Origin: Massilia arenae
Lineage (GTDB): Bacteria > Pseudomonadota > Gammaproteobacteria > Burkholderiales > Burkholderiaceae_D
Assembly: GCF_008014745.1 (NCBI RefSeq)
Contig: NZ_VPFD01000005.1
Span: 1-64,000, forward strand
DNA length: 64,000 nucleotides
Direction: 5' to 3'
Under the pieces are notes generated by a model. The model worked only from the letters and a program-made list of their open reading frames with translations. It did not search any database and was not told the origin of the DNA. Positions 43,544 through 54,300 of this stretch are shown here, in pieces (the stretch's first letter is position 1; every line of letters starts with the position of its first letter). The position numbers and the translations under genes are program-made.

Positions 43544-44833
43544 ATGCGAGTCATCGTATTGGGCAGCGGCGTGGTCGGCGTCACCACCGCGTATTACCTG
43601 GCGCAGGCCGGCCATGAGGTCACCGTCATCGACCGCCAGCCCGGTCCGGCCCTCGAGACCAGTTTCGCCAATGCCGGCCAGATCTCGCCCGGCTATGCCT
43701 CGCCCTGGGCCGCGCCCGGCATTCCGCTCAAGGCCGCCAAGTGGCTGTTCCAGCGCCACGCGCCGCTGGCGATCCGTCCCGACGGCTCGCTGTTCCAGCT
43801 GCAGTGGATGTGGGAGATGTACCGCAACTGCGATCCAGGCCGCTACGCCGTCAACAAGGAACGCATGGTGCGCCTGGCCGAATACAGCCGCGACTGCATG
43901 CGCGCGCTGCGGCGCGACACCGGCATCGCCTATGAGGGCCGCCAGCAGGGCACGGTGCAGCTGTTCCGCACCCGCCAGCAGTTCGACGGCGCGGCCAAGG
44001 ACATCGAGGTGCTGCGCAACGCCGGCGTGGCCTATGAAGTGCTGGAAGGCGCTCAGCTGGCCACGGCCGAGCCGGCGCTGGCCAATGTGGCCGACAAGCT
44101 GGTCGGCGGCCTGCGCCTGCCGAATGACGAAACCGGCGACTGCCAGCTGTTTACCACCCGCCTCACCGCCATGGCGCGCGAGCTGGGCGTGCGCTTCGAA
44201 TTCGACACCGCGATCCGTTATCTGAATGAAGCGGGGGGCGAGATCGCCTCCGTCATGACCGACAAGGGCGAGTTCAAGGCCGACCGCTACGTTCTAGCAC
44301 TGGGCAGCTACTCGCGCCTGCTGCTGCAGCGCTGGTTCCCGCTGCCGGTCTATCCAATGAAAGGTTATTCGCTGACGGTGCCGATCACGGACGCCGCCCG
44401 CGCGCCGGTGTCGACCATCCTCGACGAAACCTACAAGATCGCCGTGACCCGCTTCGACGACCGCATCCGCGTCGGCGGCATGGCCGAGCTCTCCGGCTAC
44501 AACCTCGACCTGAACCCGCGCCGCCGTGAAACCCTGGAGCTGGTCGTCAACGACCTGTTCCCGGGCGCCGGCGACACCGCCCAGGCCAGCTTCTGGACCG
44601 GCCTGCGCCCGATGACGCCGGACAGCACCCCGGTGGTGGGCGCCACGCCGCTGCGCAACCTGTTCCTGAATACCGGCCACGGCACGCTGGGCTGGACCAT
44701 GGCGGCCGGCTCGGCCAGCGTGATCGCCGACCTGGTGGGCGGCAAGGCGCCGTCGATCCGCGCCGACGACCTGGCCGTGTTCCGCTACGCGGGCAGCAGC
44801 GGCGCCGCCGGCGGCAAGCTGGCGCAGGCTTGA
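43544..44833 (+). CDS. dadA: D-amino acid dehydrogenase
   Basis: This FAD-dependent membrane-associated enzyme oxidises D-alanine and other D-amino acids to 2-oxo acids, passing electrons to the quinone pool. The 429 residues begin with the dinucleotide fold [20 protein letters not shown] and DadA-specific [20 protein letters not shown] near residue 50. The C-terminal [18 protein letters not shown] completes the FAD site. GAGGAA lies upstream of the ATG. The alanine racemase gene follows after 4 bases, forming the standard dadA-alr operon. Confidence 0.96.
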   Translation: MRVIVLGSGVVGVTTAYYLAQAGHEVTVIDRQPGPALETSFANAGQISPGYASPWAAPGIPLKAAKWLFQRHAPLAIRPDGSLFQLQWMWEMYRNCDPGRYAVNKERMVRLAEYSRDCMRALRRDTGIAYEGRQQGTVQLFRTRQQFDGAAKDIEVLRNAGVAYEVLEGAQLATAEPALANVADKLVGGLRLPNDETGDCQLFTTRLTAMARELGVRFEFDTAIRYLNEAGGEIASVMTDKGEFKADRYVLALGSYSRLLLQRWFPLPVYPMKGYSLTVPITDAARAPVSTILDETYKIAVTRFDDRIRVGGMAELSGYNLDLNPRRRETLELVVNDLFPGAGDTAQASFWTGLRPMTPDSTPVVGATPLRNLFLNTGHGTLGWTMAAGSASVIADLVGGKAPSIRADDLAVFRYAGSSGAAGGKLAQA

Positions 44834-44837
44834 CGCC

Positions 44838-45974
44838 ATGAGCGACGAGGCAAGCTGCGCCCGCGCCGGGGCCATCCTCACGGTCGATCTGGCCGCGGTG
44901 CGCGCCAACTATCGCCTGCTGCGCGAACGCGGCCAGGCCGGTGGCGCGCAAGCCGCCTGCGCGGCGGTGCTCAAGGCCGACGCTTACGGGCTCGGCATGG
45001 ACAAGGTTGCGCAAGCGCTGGTGCGAGAAGGCTGCCGCAGCTTCTTCGTGGCCCATCTGGACGAAGGCATCCGCCTGCGCCAACTCGTGCCCGCGGATTG
45101 CACCATCCACGTGATGCATGGCGCGATGCCGGGCACGGCGCGCGACTGCGTCGGGCACGACCTGGTGCCGGTGTTGAACGACCCCGGCCAGGTGGCCGAA
45201 TGGCGTGCGCTGGCTTGCGAGCTTGGGCGCGAGCTGCCGGCCGCCCTCCAGGTCGACACCGGCATGTCGCGCATGGGCCTGGCCCCGTTTGACCTCGACC
45301 GGCTGCGCCAGGACCCGGCCTGGCTCGAAGGCATCGACCTGCGCCTGTTGATGAGCCACCTGGCCTGCGCCGACGTGCCGGCGCATCCGCTCAACGAACG
45401 CCAGCGCCAGCGTTTCGACGAGGTGCGCGCGCTGTTCCCCGGCGTGCCGGCCAGCCTGGCCAACTCCTCGGGCGTGTTCCTGGGCAGCGCCTGGCACTTC
45501 GACCTGCTGCGCCCGGGCTGCGCGCTATACGGCATCAATCCCCAGCCCGGCCACGCCAATCCGCTGGCGCAGGCGGTGTCGCTGGCGGCGCGCGTGGTGC
45601 AGCTGCGCACCGTGGCCGCCGGCGACATCGTCGGCTATGGCGCGCGCTATGTCGCGCCGGGCGAGCGCCGCATCGCCACTATCGCCATCGGCTATGCCGA
45701 CGGCTGGCTGCGCGCCCTCACCGGCCACTCGCAGGCGTTTGTCGACGGCGTGGCCGTGCCCTTCGCCGGCACCGTGTCGATGGACAGCATCACGCTCGAC
45801 GTCACCGGCATCCCCGAAGCGAGGATCGCGCCCGGCCAGACGGTCGACCTCCTGTGCCCGCAGCAGACGGTGGACGAGGTCGCGGGCCAGGCCGGCACCA
45901 TCGGCTACGAAGTATTGACCCGCCTGGGCGGGCGCTTCGCGCGCCGTTATCTCGGACTGCCGGCGCAAGGGTAA
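44838..45974 (+). CDS. alr: Alanine racemase (catabolic type)
   Basis: This pyridoxal phosphate enzyme interconverts L- and D-alanine, feeding D-alanine to DadA. Of 378 residues, the PLP lysine lies in AVLKADAYGLGMDKVA near residue 44, and the C-terminal beta domain carries VGYGARYVAPGERRIATIAI with the catalytic Tyr, then VSMDSITLDVTG. Its position after dadA indicates the catabolic DadX role; this could also be the cell-wall supply if it is the only racemase gene. It follows dadA by 4 bases. Confidence 0.95.
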   Translation: MSDEASCARAGAILTVDLAAVRANYRLLRERGQAGGAQAACAAVLKADAYGLGMDKVAQALVREGCRSFFVAHLDEGIRLRQLVPADCTIHVMHGAMPGTARDCVGHDLVPVLNDPGQVAEWRALACELGRELPAALQVDTGMSRMGLAPFDLDRLRQDPAWLEGIDLRLLMSHLACADVPAHPLNERQRQRFDEVRALFPGVPASLANSSGVFLGSAWHFDLLRPGCALYGINPQPGHANPLAQAVSLAARVVQLRTVAAGDIVGYGARYVAPGERRIATIAIGYADGWLRALTGHSQAFVDGVAVPFAGTVSMDSITLDVTGIPEARIAPGQTVDLLCPQQTVDEVAGQAGTIGYEVLTRLGGRFARRYLGLPAQG

Positions 45975-46043
45975 GGCCAAAACCCGGCGCCGCGGTTACC
46001 ATGCTCGCTGCGGCGACCTGCCGCAGCAGCCCGGGAGTCCACC

Positions 46044-46928
46044 TTGTTCGAAATCAGCCAGCTTCGCTGCTTCGTCGCCGTCGCCGAAGAACTTCACTTC
46101 AGCCGGGCGGCGGAGCGTCTGAACATGACACAGCCGCCGCTGAGCCGCCAGATCCGCCTGCTCGAGCCTAGCGTCGGCGTGGCCCTGCTCGAGCGCAGCA
46201 GCCGTTCCGTCACCCTCACCGCCGCCGGCAAGGCCTTTTTGCCGGAAGCCGCCCGCATCCTGCGCCTGGCCCAGGAGGCGGCGGTCAAGGCGCGCCGCAC
46301 GGCCAGGGGCGAGCAAGGCACGCTCTCGATAGGCTTTTCCGCCGCCTCTGGCTACAGCCTGCTGCCGGCGGTCGTGCGCGCCATTCGCCAGGTCTGCCCT
46401 GAAGTGGCGCTCAACCTCAAGGAGCTCGTGAGTACGGCGCAGGTCGAGGCGCTCAACGCGGGCGAGATCGACCTGGCCCTGATGCGGCCGCACCCCATCA
46501 ACAGCGAACTGGAAAGCGTATTGATGGTCACCGAGTCGCTCATGCTGGCGGTCCAGGCGAGCGAAGCCCACGCGTGGCCGGCCGAACCCACCCTGCAATG
46601 CCTGCACGGCCGTCCTTTCGTCATGTACTCGCCCTACGAGGCGCGGCCCTTCTACCAGATGCTCAGCGAACGCTTCGCCAGGGCCGGCGTCGTGCCCGAC
46701 GTCGTCGAGTACATCGGACAGGTCCACACCATGCTGGCCCTGGTCGGCGCCGGCATGGGGGCGGCCCTGATCGCCGAAGGTGCCTGCCGCCTGCAGTTCG
46801 AAGGCGTCGTCACGCGCCGCATGACGACCGAGCCGGTCCACCTGGTGGGCGCCTACCGCCGCAGCAATGACAACCCCGTGCTCGCGCTGTTCAAGCAGCA
46901 CGTGCTGACCTCGTTTCACCAGGGCTGA
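46044..46928 (+). CDS. LysR-family transcriptional regulator of the glucarate cluster
   Basis: This 294-residue protein has a standard N-terminal helix-turn-helix (FEISQLRCFVAVAEELHFSR, then AAERLNMTQPPLSRQIRLLE) and a periplasmic-binding-like effector domain. The start is a TTG at 46044 with GGGAG six bases upstream, which fits the usual MFEISQLRCFV-type N-terminus. It lies upstream of and on the same strand as the porin, binding-protein and gudD genes, so it probably controls them in response to a sugar acid. Confidence 0.9.
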   Translation: MFEISQLRCFVAVAEELHFSRAAERLNMTQPPLSRQIRLLEPSVGVALLERSSRSVTLTAAGKAFLPEAARILRLAQEAAVKARRTARGEQGTLSIGFSAASGYSLLPAVVRAIRQVCPEVALNLKELVSTAQVEALNAGEIDLALMRPHPINSELESVLMVTESLMLAVQASEAHAWPAEPTLQCLHGRPFVMYSPYEARPFYQMLSERFARAGVVPDVVEYIGQVHTMLALVGAGMGAALIAEGACRLQFEGVVTRRMTTEPVHLVGAYRRSNDNPVLALFKQHVLTSFHQG

Positions 46929-47092
46929 ACCGCCCTGTCGCCGTGATCGATTCAAATATTGAATCGGACACGACAGTATTTGAATTGTCCGGGAATCGAT
47001 CTCCACCCTATGATGGCTCTGCCTCGCCGGCATGACCTGGCGCCGGCTGCGTACGGATGACAAACAATCCGGCCATATAACAGGAGACAAAC

Positions 47093-48166
47093 ATGAAACA
47101 ACTGGCAGCGCTGGTGCTGGCCTGCGGCAGCACCGTCGTCCACGCGCAGACGGCCGTGACCTTCTACGGCATCGTCGATGCCGCGATCGTGGTCGAGGAT
47201 GGCGGCGGCAACGGGCGGATCACCAAGGTCACCAGCGGCGCCGGCGCCGCCTCGCGCTTCGGCTTTCGCGGGGTGGAAGACTTCGGCAACGGCGTGTCGG
47301 CCTTCTTCACCCTCGAAGGAGGTACCAAGATCGACACCGGCGAAATCGATGCCGCCGGCACGATCTTCAACCGCCAGTCTCTGGTCGGCCTGCGCGGCGC
47401 CTACGGCGCGGTCGCCGTGGGCCGCCAGTACACGCCCTACCACACGGCGATGGTGACCATCGTCGATCCGTTCAGCACCGGCTATGCGGGCAGCGCAAAA
47501 AGCCTGTTCCCCCACAACGGCACCAATATCCGCACCAGCAACACCATCACCTATGCGACGCCCAAGGTCAACGGCTTCGACGCCGAGCTGGCGTACAGCG
47601 TCGGCGAACAGGACGATTCCTCGGTCGGACGCCAGTTCGGCGGCGCGCTCGGTTACGCGGCCAGCGCGCTGGCGCTGCGCCTGGTCTACAACAACAAGAA
47701 CACCGATGTCCCGGCCAGCGGCGCCACGCCGGCAGTGGAACGCACGCTGGGCCGCAACTACCTGCTGGCCGCATCGTACAAGCTGGCCCGCGTCAAGCTG
47801 CATGCGGGCTTCGGCGTCGACAAGGGCTTCAATGCGGCGCCGCTGATCAACCCGAACAATCCCTATGGCGGAGTCAGGCCGACGCCGTCGACGGACGGAC
47901 GCAGCGTCCTGCTCGGCATCACGGCGCCGATCGGCGCCGGCACCCTGATGGCGTCGGTGCTGCACAAGGACGACCGCACGGCATTCAACCAGGATGCCAA
48001 TGCCTGGGGCATCGGCTACCTGTACGCGCTGTCGAAACGCACCGGCCTGTACGCGGCCTATGGCCACGTCGACAACCGCAACGGCGCCGGCTATACCATT
48101 GCGAACAATACCGAAGCGGGCAGCGGCGACACCGGCTACAACCTGGGCATGCGCCACAGCTTCTGA
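47093..48166 (+). CDS. Gram-negative porin
   Basis: This is a 357-residue trimeric outer-membrane porin of the betaproteobacterial type. A short signal peptide (LAALVLACGSTVVHA) precedes AQTAVTFYGIVDAAIVVEDG, the family start. ASRFGFRGVEDFGNGVSAFF is the hallmark second strand. The C-terminal strand ends in Phe (GYNLGMRHSF), as needed for barrel assembly. AGGAGAC precedes the ATG. It is followed after 32 bases by a Bug-family binding protein gene, and the context suggests uptake of glucarate or related acids. Confidence 0.93.
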   Translation: MKQLAALVLACGSTVVHAQTAVTFYGIVDAAIVVEDGGGNGRITKVTSGAGAASRFGFRGVEDFGNGVSAFFTLEGGTKIDTGEIDAAGTIFNRQSLVGLRGAYGAVAVGRQYTPYHTAMVTIVDPFSTGYAGSAKSLFPHNGTNIRTSNTITYATPKVNGFDAELAYSVGEQDDSSVGRQFGGALGYAASALALRLVYNNKNTDVPASGATPAVERTLGRNYLLAASYKLARVKLHAGFGVDKGFNAAPLINPNNPYGGVRPTPSTDGRSVLLGITAPIGAGTLMASVLHKDDRTAFNQDANAWGIGYLYALSKRTGLYAAYGHVDNRNGAGYTIANNTEAGSGDTGYNLGMRHSF

Positions 48167-48198
48167 TCACGCTCGAACACTTACAACGAGGAGACACC

Positions 48199-49167
48199 AT
48201 GAAAATGAATACGACCGTTTCGTCCCTGCTGCTGGGATTGGCGTTGATGGGCGGCGCGCAGGCGGCGCCCTATCCGGCCAAGGCGATCACCGCCGTCGTG
48301 CCCTTCCCATCCGGGGGATCGACCGACGCCATCGCCCGCGCGATCGGCCCGAAAATCAGCGCCGCCCTGGGCCAGCCCTGGGTGGTCGACAACCGACCGG
48401 GCGCCACCGGCGCGATCGGCGCCGGCTACGTCAAGCGCGCGGCCCCCGATGGCTATACGCTGATGGTGGCCTCGATCGCGGTGTACTCGGTCAATCCCCT
48501 GCTCCAGAAGCGGCTGCCCTACGATCCATCGAAGGACTTCGACCTGTTGACGGTGGCGGTGCAGGCCCCGAACGTACTGGTGACGAATGCCACCGTTCCC
48601 GCCAACACGGTGGGCGACTTCATCGCCTACCTGAAGAAAAATCCCGGCAAGGTAACCTTCGCCACCTCGGGCGCGGGCAGCTCGGACCACCTGACCGCGG
48701 CGCTGTTCTGGCAAAAGACCGGCACCTCGGGGCTGCACGTGCCCTACAAGGGCGGCGCGCCGGCAATCACCGACCTGCTGGGCGGCCACGCCAACGTCTC
48801 GTTCCAGAACATCAACGTCGTGCTCAGCCATATCAAGTCCGGCAAGCTCAGGGCCCTGGCCGTGACCGGCGCCAACCGGTCGGCGGCGCTGCCCAACGTA
48901 CCCACGCTCGCCGAATCGGGCGTCAAGGACGTCGACGTGTACTCGTGGCAGGCCATCGCCGCGCCGAAGGGATTGCCGAAAGAGGTCAAGACCAGGCTGC
49001 ACACGACCATCGTGAACGCGCTGCGCGACCCGCAGATCAAGGGCAAGCTCAATGAGCAGGGATTCGAGATCGTGGCCTCGTCGCCAGAGCAGTTCGCCAC
49101 ATTCCAGGCCCGGGAACTGGCGCGCTGGCGCGACGTGATCACCAACGGCAAGATCGAGATCGAATAA
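48199..49167 (+). CDS. Bug-family tripartite tricarboxylate transporter binding protein
   Basis: This is a 322-residue periplasmic solute-binding protein. A signal peptide ends GGAQAAPYPA, then ITAVVPFPSGGSTDAIARAI and the PGATGAIGAGYVKRAAPDGY loop match the TctC/Bug family that captures carboxylates. Cognate membrane subunits (TctA/B) are not in the window, as is common for this hugely expanded family. GAGGAG precedes the ATG. Its place between porin and gudD suggests D-glucarate or galactarate as ligand. Confidence 0.92.
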   Translation: MKMNTTVSSLLLGLALMGGAQAAPYPAKAITAVVPFPSGGSTDAIARAIGPKISAALGQPWVVDNRPGATGAIGAGYVKRAAPDGYTLMVASIAVYSVNPLLQKRLPYDPSKDFDLLTVAVQAPNVLVTNATVPANTVGDFIAYLKKNPGKVTFATSGAGSSDHLTAALFWQKTGTSGLHVPYKGGAPAITDLLGGHANVSFQNINVVLSHIKSGKLRALAVTGANRSAALPNVPTLAESGVKDVDVYSWQAIAAPKGLPKEVKTRLHTTIVNALRDPQIKGKLNEQGFEIVASSPEQFATFQARELARWRDVITNGKIEIE

Positions 49168-49215
49168 TCCTGCGCATGCGCTTTCCTGACCTTCCACTTT
49201 CCTGACCATCCCATC

Positions 49216-50556
49216 ATGCGCCACCCGAATCTGAATGCCCCCGTCGTCACCAGCCTGCGCGTCGTCCCGGTCGCGGGACAAGACAGCATGCTCCTGAACC
49301 TGAGCGGCGCACACGGCCCCTGGTTTACCCGCAACATCGTCATCCTGACCGACAGCGCCGGCAATACCGGCCTGGGCGAGGTTCCCGGCGGCGAGCATAT
49401 CCGCCAGACCATCGAGGACGCGCGCCCTTTCATCATCGGCGCGACCCTGGGCGACTACAACAAGGTGCTGGCCGCCATGCGCAGCGCCTTCGCCGAGCGC
49501 GACCAGGGCGGCCGCGGCCTGCAGACCTTCGACCTGCGCACCACGATCCACGCCGTCACGGCCGTGGAATCGGCGCTGCTCGACCTGCTGGGCCAGTTCA
49601 TGGGGGTGCCGGTGGCGGCGCTGCTGGGCGACGGCCAGCATCGCGATGCGGTCGAGATGCTGGGCTACCTGTTCTATGTGGGCGAGCGCAAGCGCACGCC
49701 GCTGGCCTACCGCAGCGAGCCGGACGCCGACAACGACTGGTACCGCCTGCGCAATGAAGAAGCGCTCACGCCCGAGGCCATCGTGCGGCTGGCCGAGGCC
49801 ACCCAGGCGCGCTACGGCTTCAACGACTTCAAGCTCAAGGGCGGCGTGCTGTCGGCCGACGAAGAGATGGAAGCGATCGTCGCCCTGCACGAGCGCTTCC
49901 CGCAGGCACGCGTGACGCTCGACCCCAACGGTGGCTGGCTGCTGGCCGACGCCATCCGCGTGTGCCGCGACAAGCACGGCATCCTGGCCTATGCCGAAGA
50001 CCCGTGCGGCGCCGAGAACGGCTTCTCGGGCCGCGAAGTCATGGCCGAATTCCGGCGCGCGACGGGGCTGCGCACCGCCACCAATATGATCGCGACCGAC
50101 TGGCGCCAGATGGCCCATTCGATCCAGCTGCAATCGGTCGACATACCGCTGGCCGACCCGCATTTCTGGACCATGCAGGGTTCGGTCCGTGTGGCCCAGC
50201 TGTGCGAGATGTTCGGCCTGACCTGGGGTTCGCATTCGAACAACCACTTTGACATCTCGCTGGCGATGTTTACGCACGTCGGCGCCGCAGCACCGGGCCG
50301 GGTCACGGCGATCGACACCCACTGGATCTGGCAGGATGGCCAGCACCTGACCAGGCAGCCGCTCACCATCGAAGGAGGCATGGTGCAGGTGCCGCAGCGG
50401 CCGGGACTGGGCATCGAACTCGACCCCGACAAACTGGAACTGGCGCACCGGGCCTACAAGAACATGGGGCTGGGTGCGCGCGACGATGCGGTCGCCATGC
50501 AATACCTGGTGCGCGACTGGAAGTTCGACAACAAACGCCCCTGCCTGGTACGTTGA
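49216..50556 (+). CDS. gudD: Glucarate dehydratase
   Basis: This enolase-superfamily enzyme removes water from D-glucarate (and often L-idarate) to give 5-keto-4-deoxyglucarate. The 446 residues match the family length. The catalytic Lys pair lies in [16 protein letters not shown] near residues 207-209; metal ligands are the acids of [10 protein letters not shown] and [11 protein letters not shown], and the general base His is in [13 protein letters not shown]. It is the last gene of the LysR-porin-Bug-gudD cluster. The next pathway enzymes are not present here. Confidence 0.93.
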   Translation: MRHPNLNAPVVTSLRVVPVAGQDSMLLNLSGAHGPWFTRNIVILTDSAGNTGLGEVPGGEHIRQTIEDARPFIIGATLGDYNKVLAAMRSAFAERDQGGRGLQTFDLRTTIHAVTAVESALLDLLGQFMGVPVAALLGDGQHRDAVEMLGYLFYVGERKRTPLAYRSEPDADNDWYRLRNEEALTPEAIVRLAEATQARYGFNDFKLKGGVLSADEEMEAIVALHERFPQARVTLDPNGGWLLADAIRVCRDKHGILAYAEDPCGAENGFSGREVMAEFRRATGLRTATNMIATDWRQMAHSIQLQSVDIPLADPHFWTMQGSVRVAQLCEMFGLTWGSHSNNHFDISLAMFTHVGAAAPGRVTAIDTHWIWQDGQHLTRQPLTIEGGMVQVPQRPGLGIELDPDKLELAHRAYKNMGLGARDDAVAMQYLVRDWKFDNKRPCLVR

Positions 50557-50593
50557 GCCGGTGGCGAGCGCTTGCCCCGTCTTTAACGCAAGG

Positions 50594-51283
50594 CTAGAAC
50601 AGCTCCAGGTTTGGCGAAGGCGGTGGCGCAGCGCGCTTCGGCGCCAGCGGCGCCGGCCACGCTTTCATGGCCTCGGCCGGGTAATGCCGCAGGAAGCTGC
50701 GCGCGACGTCGGTATCGCGGCAGGCCAGCCAGTCCCCCACCTCTTCCTGCCCCAGCAGCACCAGCGAGCGTTTCTCGTCGCCCGGCTTGTGCATGCGCCG
50801 CATCAGCGGATGGTCGTCGGCGTTGATGGTGACCTGGGTGAACGCGGTCGCCATCGTCCCGTCGGCCTCCTGCCACTCGCGCCACAATCCCGCTACCCAG
50901 AACATCGCGTCATCGGCCATGCCGATTGCGGTGCGCTCGGCGCGTCCGCTCTCGTAGCACGGCTCGTAGAACCACAGCATCGGCACCGCGCACAGCTGCA
51001 GGCGGCGCCAGGCCGGGGCGAACGAGCGCCGCTCGACCAGCGACTCGGCGCGCGCATTCATGGTGTCGAAGGGTTTCACCTCGGGTGGGATGTGGCGCCG
51101 CGGCACCATGCCGTAGCTGGCCACGCAGGCTTCCAGCGGCAAGCCGGGCGCCGCGCGCAGGATCGGCGCCGCGTAATCCTTCCAGGTCTCCTCGGGCCAG
51201 TGCCAGTCGTGCGGCAGGATGCTGAAGGCGCCAATGCGGCCATTGAACTGCTCGGGTGTCGGAGGGCGATAATTAACGCACAT
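50594..51283 (-). CDS. SOS response-associated peptidase (YedK/HMCES)
   Basis: This 229-residue SRAP protein forms a thiazolidine crosslink with abasic sites in single-stranded DNA, shielding them. After Met removal the nucleophile is C2 (MCVNYRPPTPEQF). Asn and Glu of the active site lie in TMNARAESLVERRSF near residues 73-87, and the His in DHPLMRRMHKP near residue 170. The gene starts at ATG 51283 and converges on gudD. A perfect dyad lies in the divergent gap to the hybrid kinase gene. Confidence 0.93.
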   Translation of the reverse strand: MCVNYRPPTPEQFNGRIGAFSILPHDWHWPEETWKDYAAPILRAAPGLPLEACVASYGMVPRRHIPPEVKPFDTMNARAESLVERRSFAPAWRRLQLCAVPMLWFYEPCYESGRAERTAIGMADDAMFWVAGLWREWQEADGTMATAFTQVTINADDHPLMRRMHKPGDEKRSLVLLGQEEVGDWLACRDTDVARSFLRHYPAEAMKAWPAPLAPKRAAPPPSPNLELF

Positions 51284-51328
51284 GAAAAGGACCTGGAAAT
51301 TGTTGCCTAATAATAACAGCGGCGACGA

Positions 51329-51348
51329 ACATGGCGTCTTCCATGTTA
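51329..51348. promoter_or_regulatory. 20-bp dyad between SRAP and hybrid kinase genes
   Basis: The perfect arms AACATGG (51329-51335) and CCATGTT (51342-51348) are separated by 6 bases. It lies 46 bases before the SRAP ATG and 45 bases before the kinase ATG. It does not fit CTGT-N8-ACAG-type LexA sites. It is a candidate operator of unknown type. Confidence 0.4.
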
Positions 51349-51392
51349 ACTGAAGTGTAAAATGCTTCGTCCACTTTTTAGCATTCGCACCG

Positions 51393-54300
51393 ATGCCGCC
51401 AGCCAGCCTTCCCTTCCTGCCCGCCACTGACGAGACGTCGCGACTGATACTAGCATTCCCCTGGGATACCACGAGCCTGGGCCCGATCGAAGACTGGCCG
51501 ACCGTGCTCAAGACCACGGTGGCCCTGATCATGGCCACCCCGGCGCCGATCGTCACCCTGTGGGGCGAGGACGGCTACATGATCTACAACGACGCCTACC
51601 GGGTATTCGCCGGCGGCCGCCATCCGGTGCTGCTCGGTTCGAAGGTGCGCGAAGGCTGGCCCGAGGTGGCCGACTTCAACGACAACGTGATGAAGGTGGG
51701 CCTGGCGGGCGGCACCCTCAGCTACCAGGACCAGGAACTGACCCTGCACCGCAGCGGCCAGCCCGAGCCGGTCTGGATGAACCTCGATTACTCGCCGATC
51801 CGCGACCAGGAAGGCCGCATCGCCGGCGTGATGTCGGTGGTGGTGGAGACGTCGAGCAAGGTCAAGGCCGAACGCCATGTGCGCGCCGAGCGCGAACGCC
51901 TGAACAATACGTTCGAGCAGGCGCCCGGCTTCATCTGCCTGCTGGAGGGCGGCGAGCACCGCTATGCCCTGGCCAACGACGCCTACCGCGCGCTGACCGG
52001 CAACCGCCCCCTGCTCGGCATGCCGGTGGCGCAGGCGGTGCCCGAACTGGCCGAACACGGCATCGTCGAGGTGCTCGACCGCTGCTTCGCCGACGGCACC
52101 ACCTTCCGCGCCGAGGGCGTCGAACTCACGCTGCGCAATCCCGGCCTGGACGCGCCGGTACGCACCTTCATCGACTTCGTGCTGCAGCCGCTGCGCGACG
52201 CCAACGGCGCCGTGTACGCCACCTTCGTGGAAGGCAACGACGTCACCGAACGGGTGAGCGCCGAACGCGCGCTGCGTTCCAGCGAGGCGCGCTTTCGCAC
52301 CTTCGCCCAGGCCATGCCCAACCACGTGTGGGCGGCGCGCGAGGACGGCAGCGTGGATTGGATCAACGACCGCGTGCACGAATATGCCAGCGCCGGCGCC
52401 GATCCGCAGGGCGTGCTGGGCCGCGGCTGGGGTTCGCTGATACACCCGGACGACGCCGCGCGCTACCGCACGCTATGGGACGCCAGCGTCGCCTCCGGCG
52501 CCCCGCTCGACGCCCAGATCCGGCTGCGCCGCCACGACGGCGAATACCGCTGGCACCTGGTGCGCGCGCGACGCTCGCCGGGCGAGGCCGGCGACGGCGT
52601 CCTGTGGATCGGCAGCAGCATCGACATCGAGGAACAAAAGCGCGCCAGCGAGGCGCTGGCCACCGTCAACGCCACCCTCGAGGAGCGGGTCGAGCGCCGC
52701 ACGGCCGAGCGCGACCGCATGTGGCGGCTGTCGAAGGACATCATGCTGGTGGCCGACTTGCAGGGGAGCTTGTCCGCGGTGAACCCGGCCTTCACCAATA
52801 TCCTCGGCTGGACCGAGGCTGAGGTGCTCGCCACGCCGCTGCTCGACCTGGTGCACCCGGACGACCGCGAACCCACCACGCGCCAGATCGAGGCGCTGCG
52901 CCTGGGCGGCCAGGTTTACCGCTTCGAGAATCGCTATCGACGCAAGAACGGCAGCTGGTGCCACCTGTCCTGGACCGCATCTCCCGACGACCACTACATC
53001 CACGCGGTGGGCCGCGACATCAGCACCGACCTGGCCCAGATGGAAGCCATGCGGCGCACCGAGGCCGCGCTGCAGCAGGCGCAGAAGATGGAAACCATCG
53101 GCAAGCTGACCGGCGGCGTGGCGCACGACTTCAACAACCTGCTGCAGGTCATCGGCGGCAACCTGCAACTGATCGCGCGCCGCGCCGACGGCCTGCCCGA
53201 GATCAAAAAACGCGTCGAGAACGCGATGAACGGCGTCGAGCGCGGCGCCAAGCTGGCCAGCTCCCTGCTGTCGTTCGCGCGCCGCCAGCCACTCGAGCCG
53301 AAGGCGGTCAAGATCGGCCGCCTGCTGGGCAGCATGGAAGACATGATGCGACGCGCCCTGGGCGAGGAAATCGACGTCGAGATGGTGATGTCGGGCGGCC
53401 TGTGGACCACCGAGGTCGACCCGGCCCAGCTCGAGAACGCGATCCTGAACCTGGCGATCAATGCGCGCGACGCCATGGACGGCGCCGGCAAGCTGACCAT
53501 CGAGGTCGCCAATGCCGCGCTGGACGCCGGTTATTGCGCCGCCCACCCCGAGGTCACGCCCGGCCAGTACGTGCTGCTGGCCGTCAGCGACACCGGCAGC
53601 GGCATGCCGCAAGAAGTCATCGACCAGGCCTTCGAACCCTTCTTCTCGACCAAGCCCGAGGGCAAGGGCACCGGGCTGGGGCTGTCGATGGTGTATGGCC
53701 TGGTCAAGCAGTCGGGCGGCCACGTCAAGATCTACAGCGAGGTCGGCGAAGGCAGCACGGTCAAGATCTACCTGCCACGCTCGCTGCAGGCCGAGGACCT
53801 CGCCGGCGAGCAGCTGGCGCAGCCGGTGACCGGCGGCCACGAGACCGTGCTGGTGGTCGAGGACGACGAACAGGTGCGCCTGACCGTGGTCGACCTGCTG
53901 ACCGACCTGGGCTACCGGGTGCTGCGCGCCAACGACGCCGCCTCGGCCCTGACCGTGATCGACAGCGGCATCCACATCGACCTGCTGTTCACCGACGTCG
54001 TGATGCCGGGCCCCCTGCGCAGCCCGGAGCTGGCCAGGAAGGCGCGCGAGCGCCTGCCGAACGTCGCGGTGCTGTTCACCTCGGGCTATACCGAGAACGC
54101 GATCGTGCACGGCGGCCGCCTCGACCCGGGCGTCGAACTGCTGGGCAAGCCGTATACGCGCGATGCCCTGGCGCGCAAGATCCGCCACGTGCTCGCTAAC
54201 CAGCAGCAGAAGAATGCGGCCCTGCAGCCGTCGTCCGGCGCCGCGGCGCCGGCCGGCTCGAAGGCGCGCGTGCTGCTGGTGGAAGACGAGGACGACATCC

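Noticed and set aside
48181..50502. 773-residue minus-strand open frame
   Set aside because: It is antisense to the Bug-family gene and gudD; no domain features.
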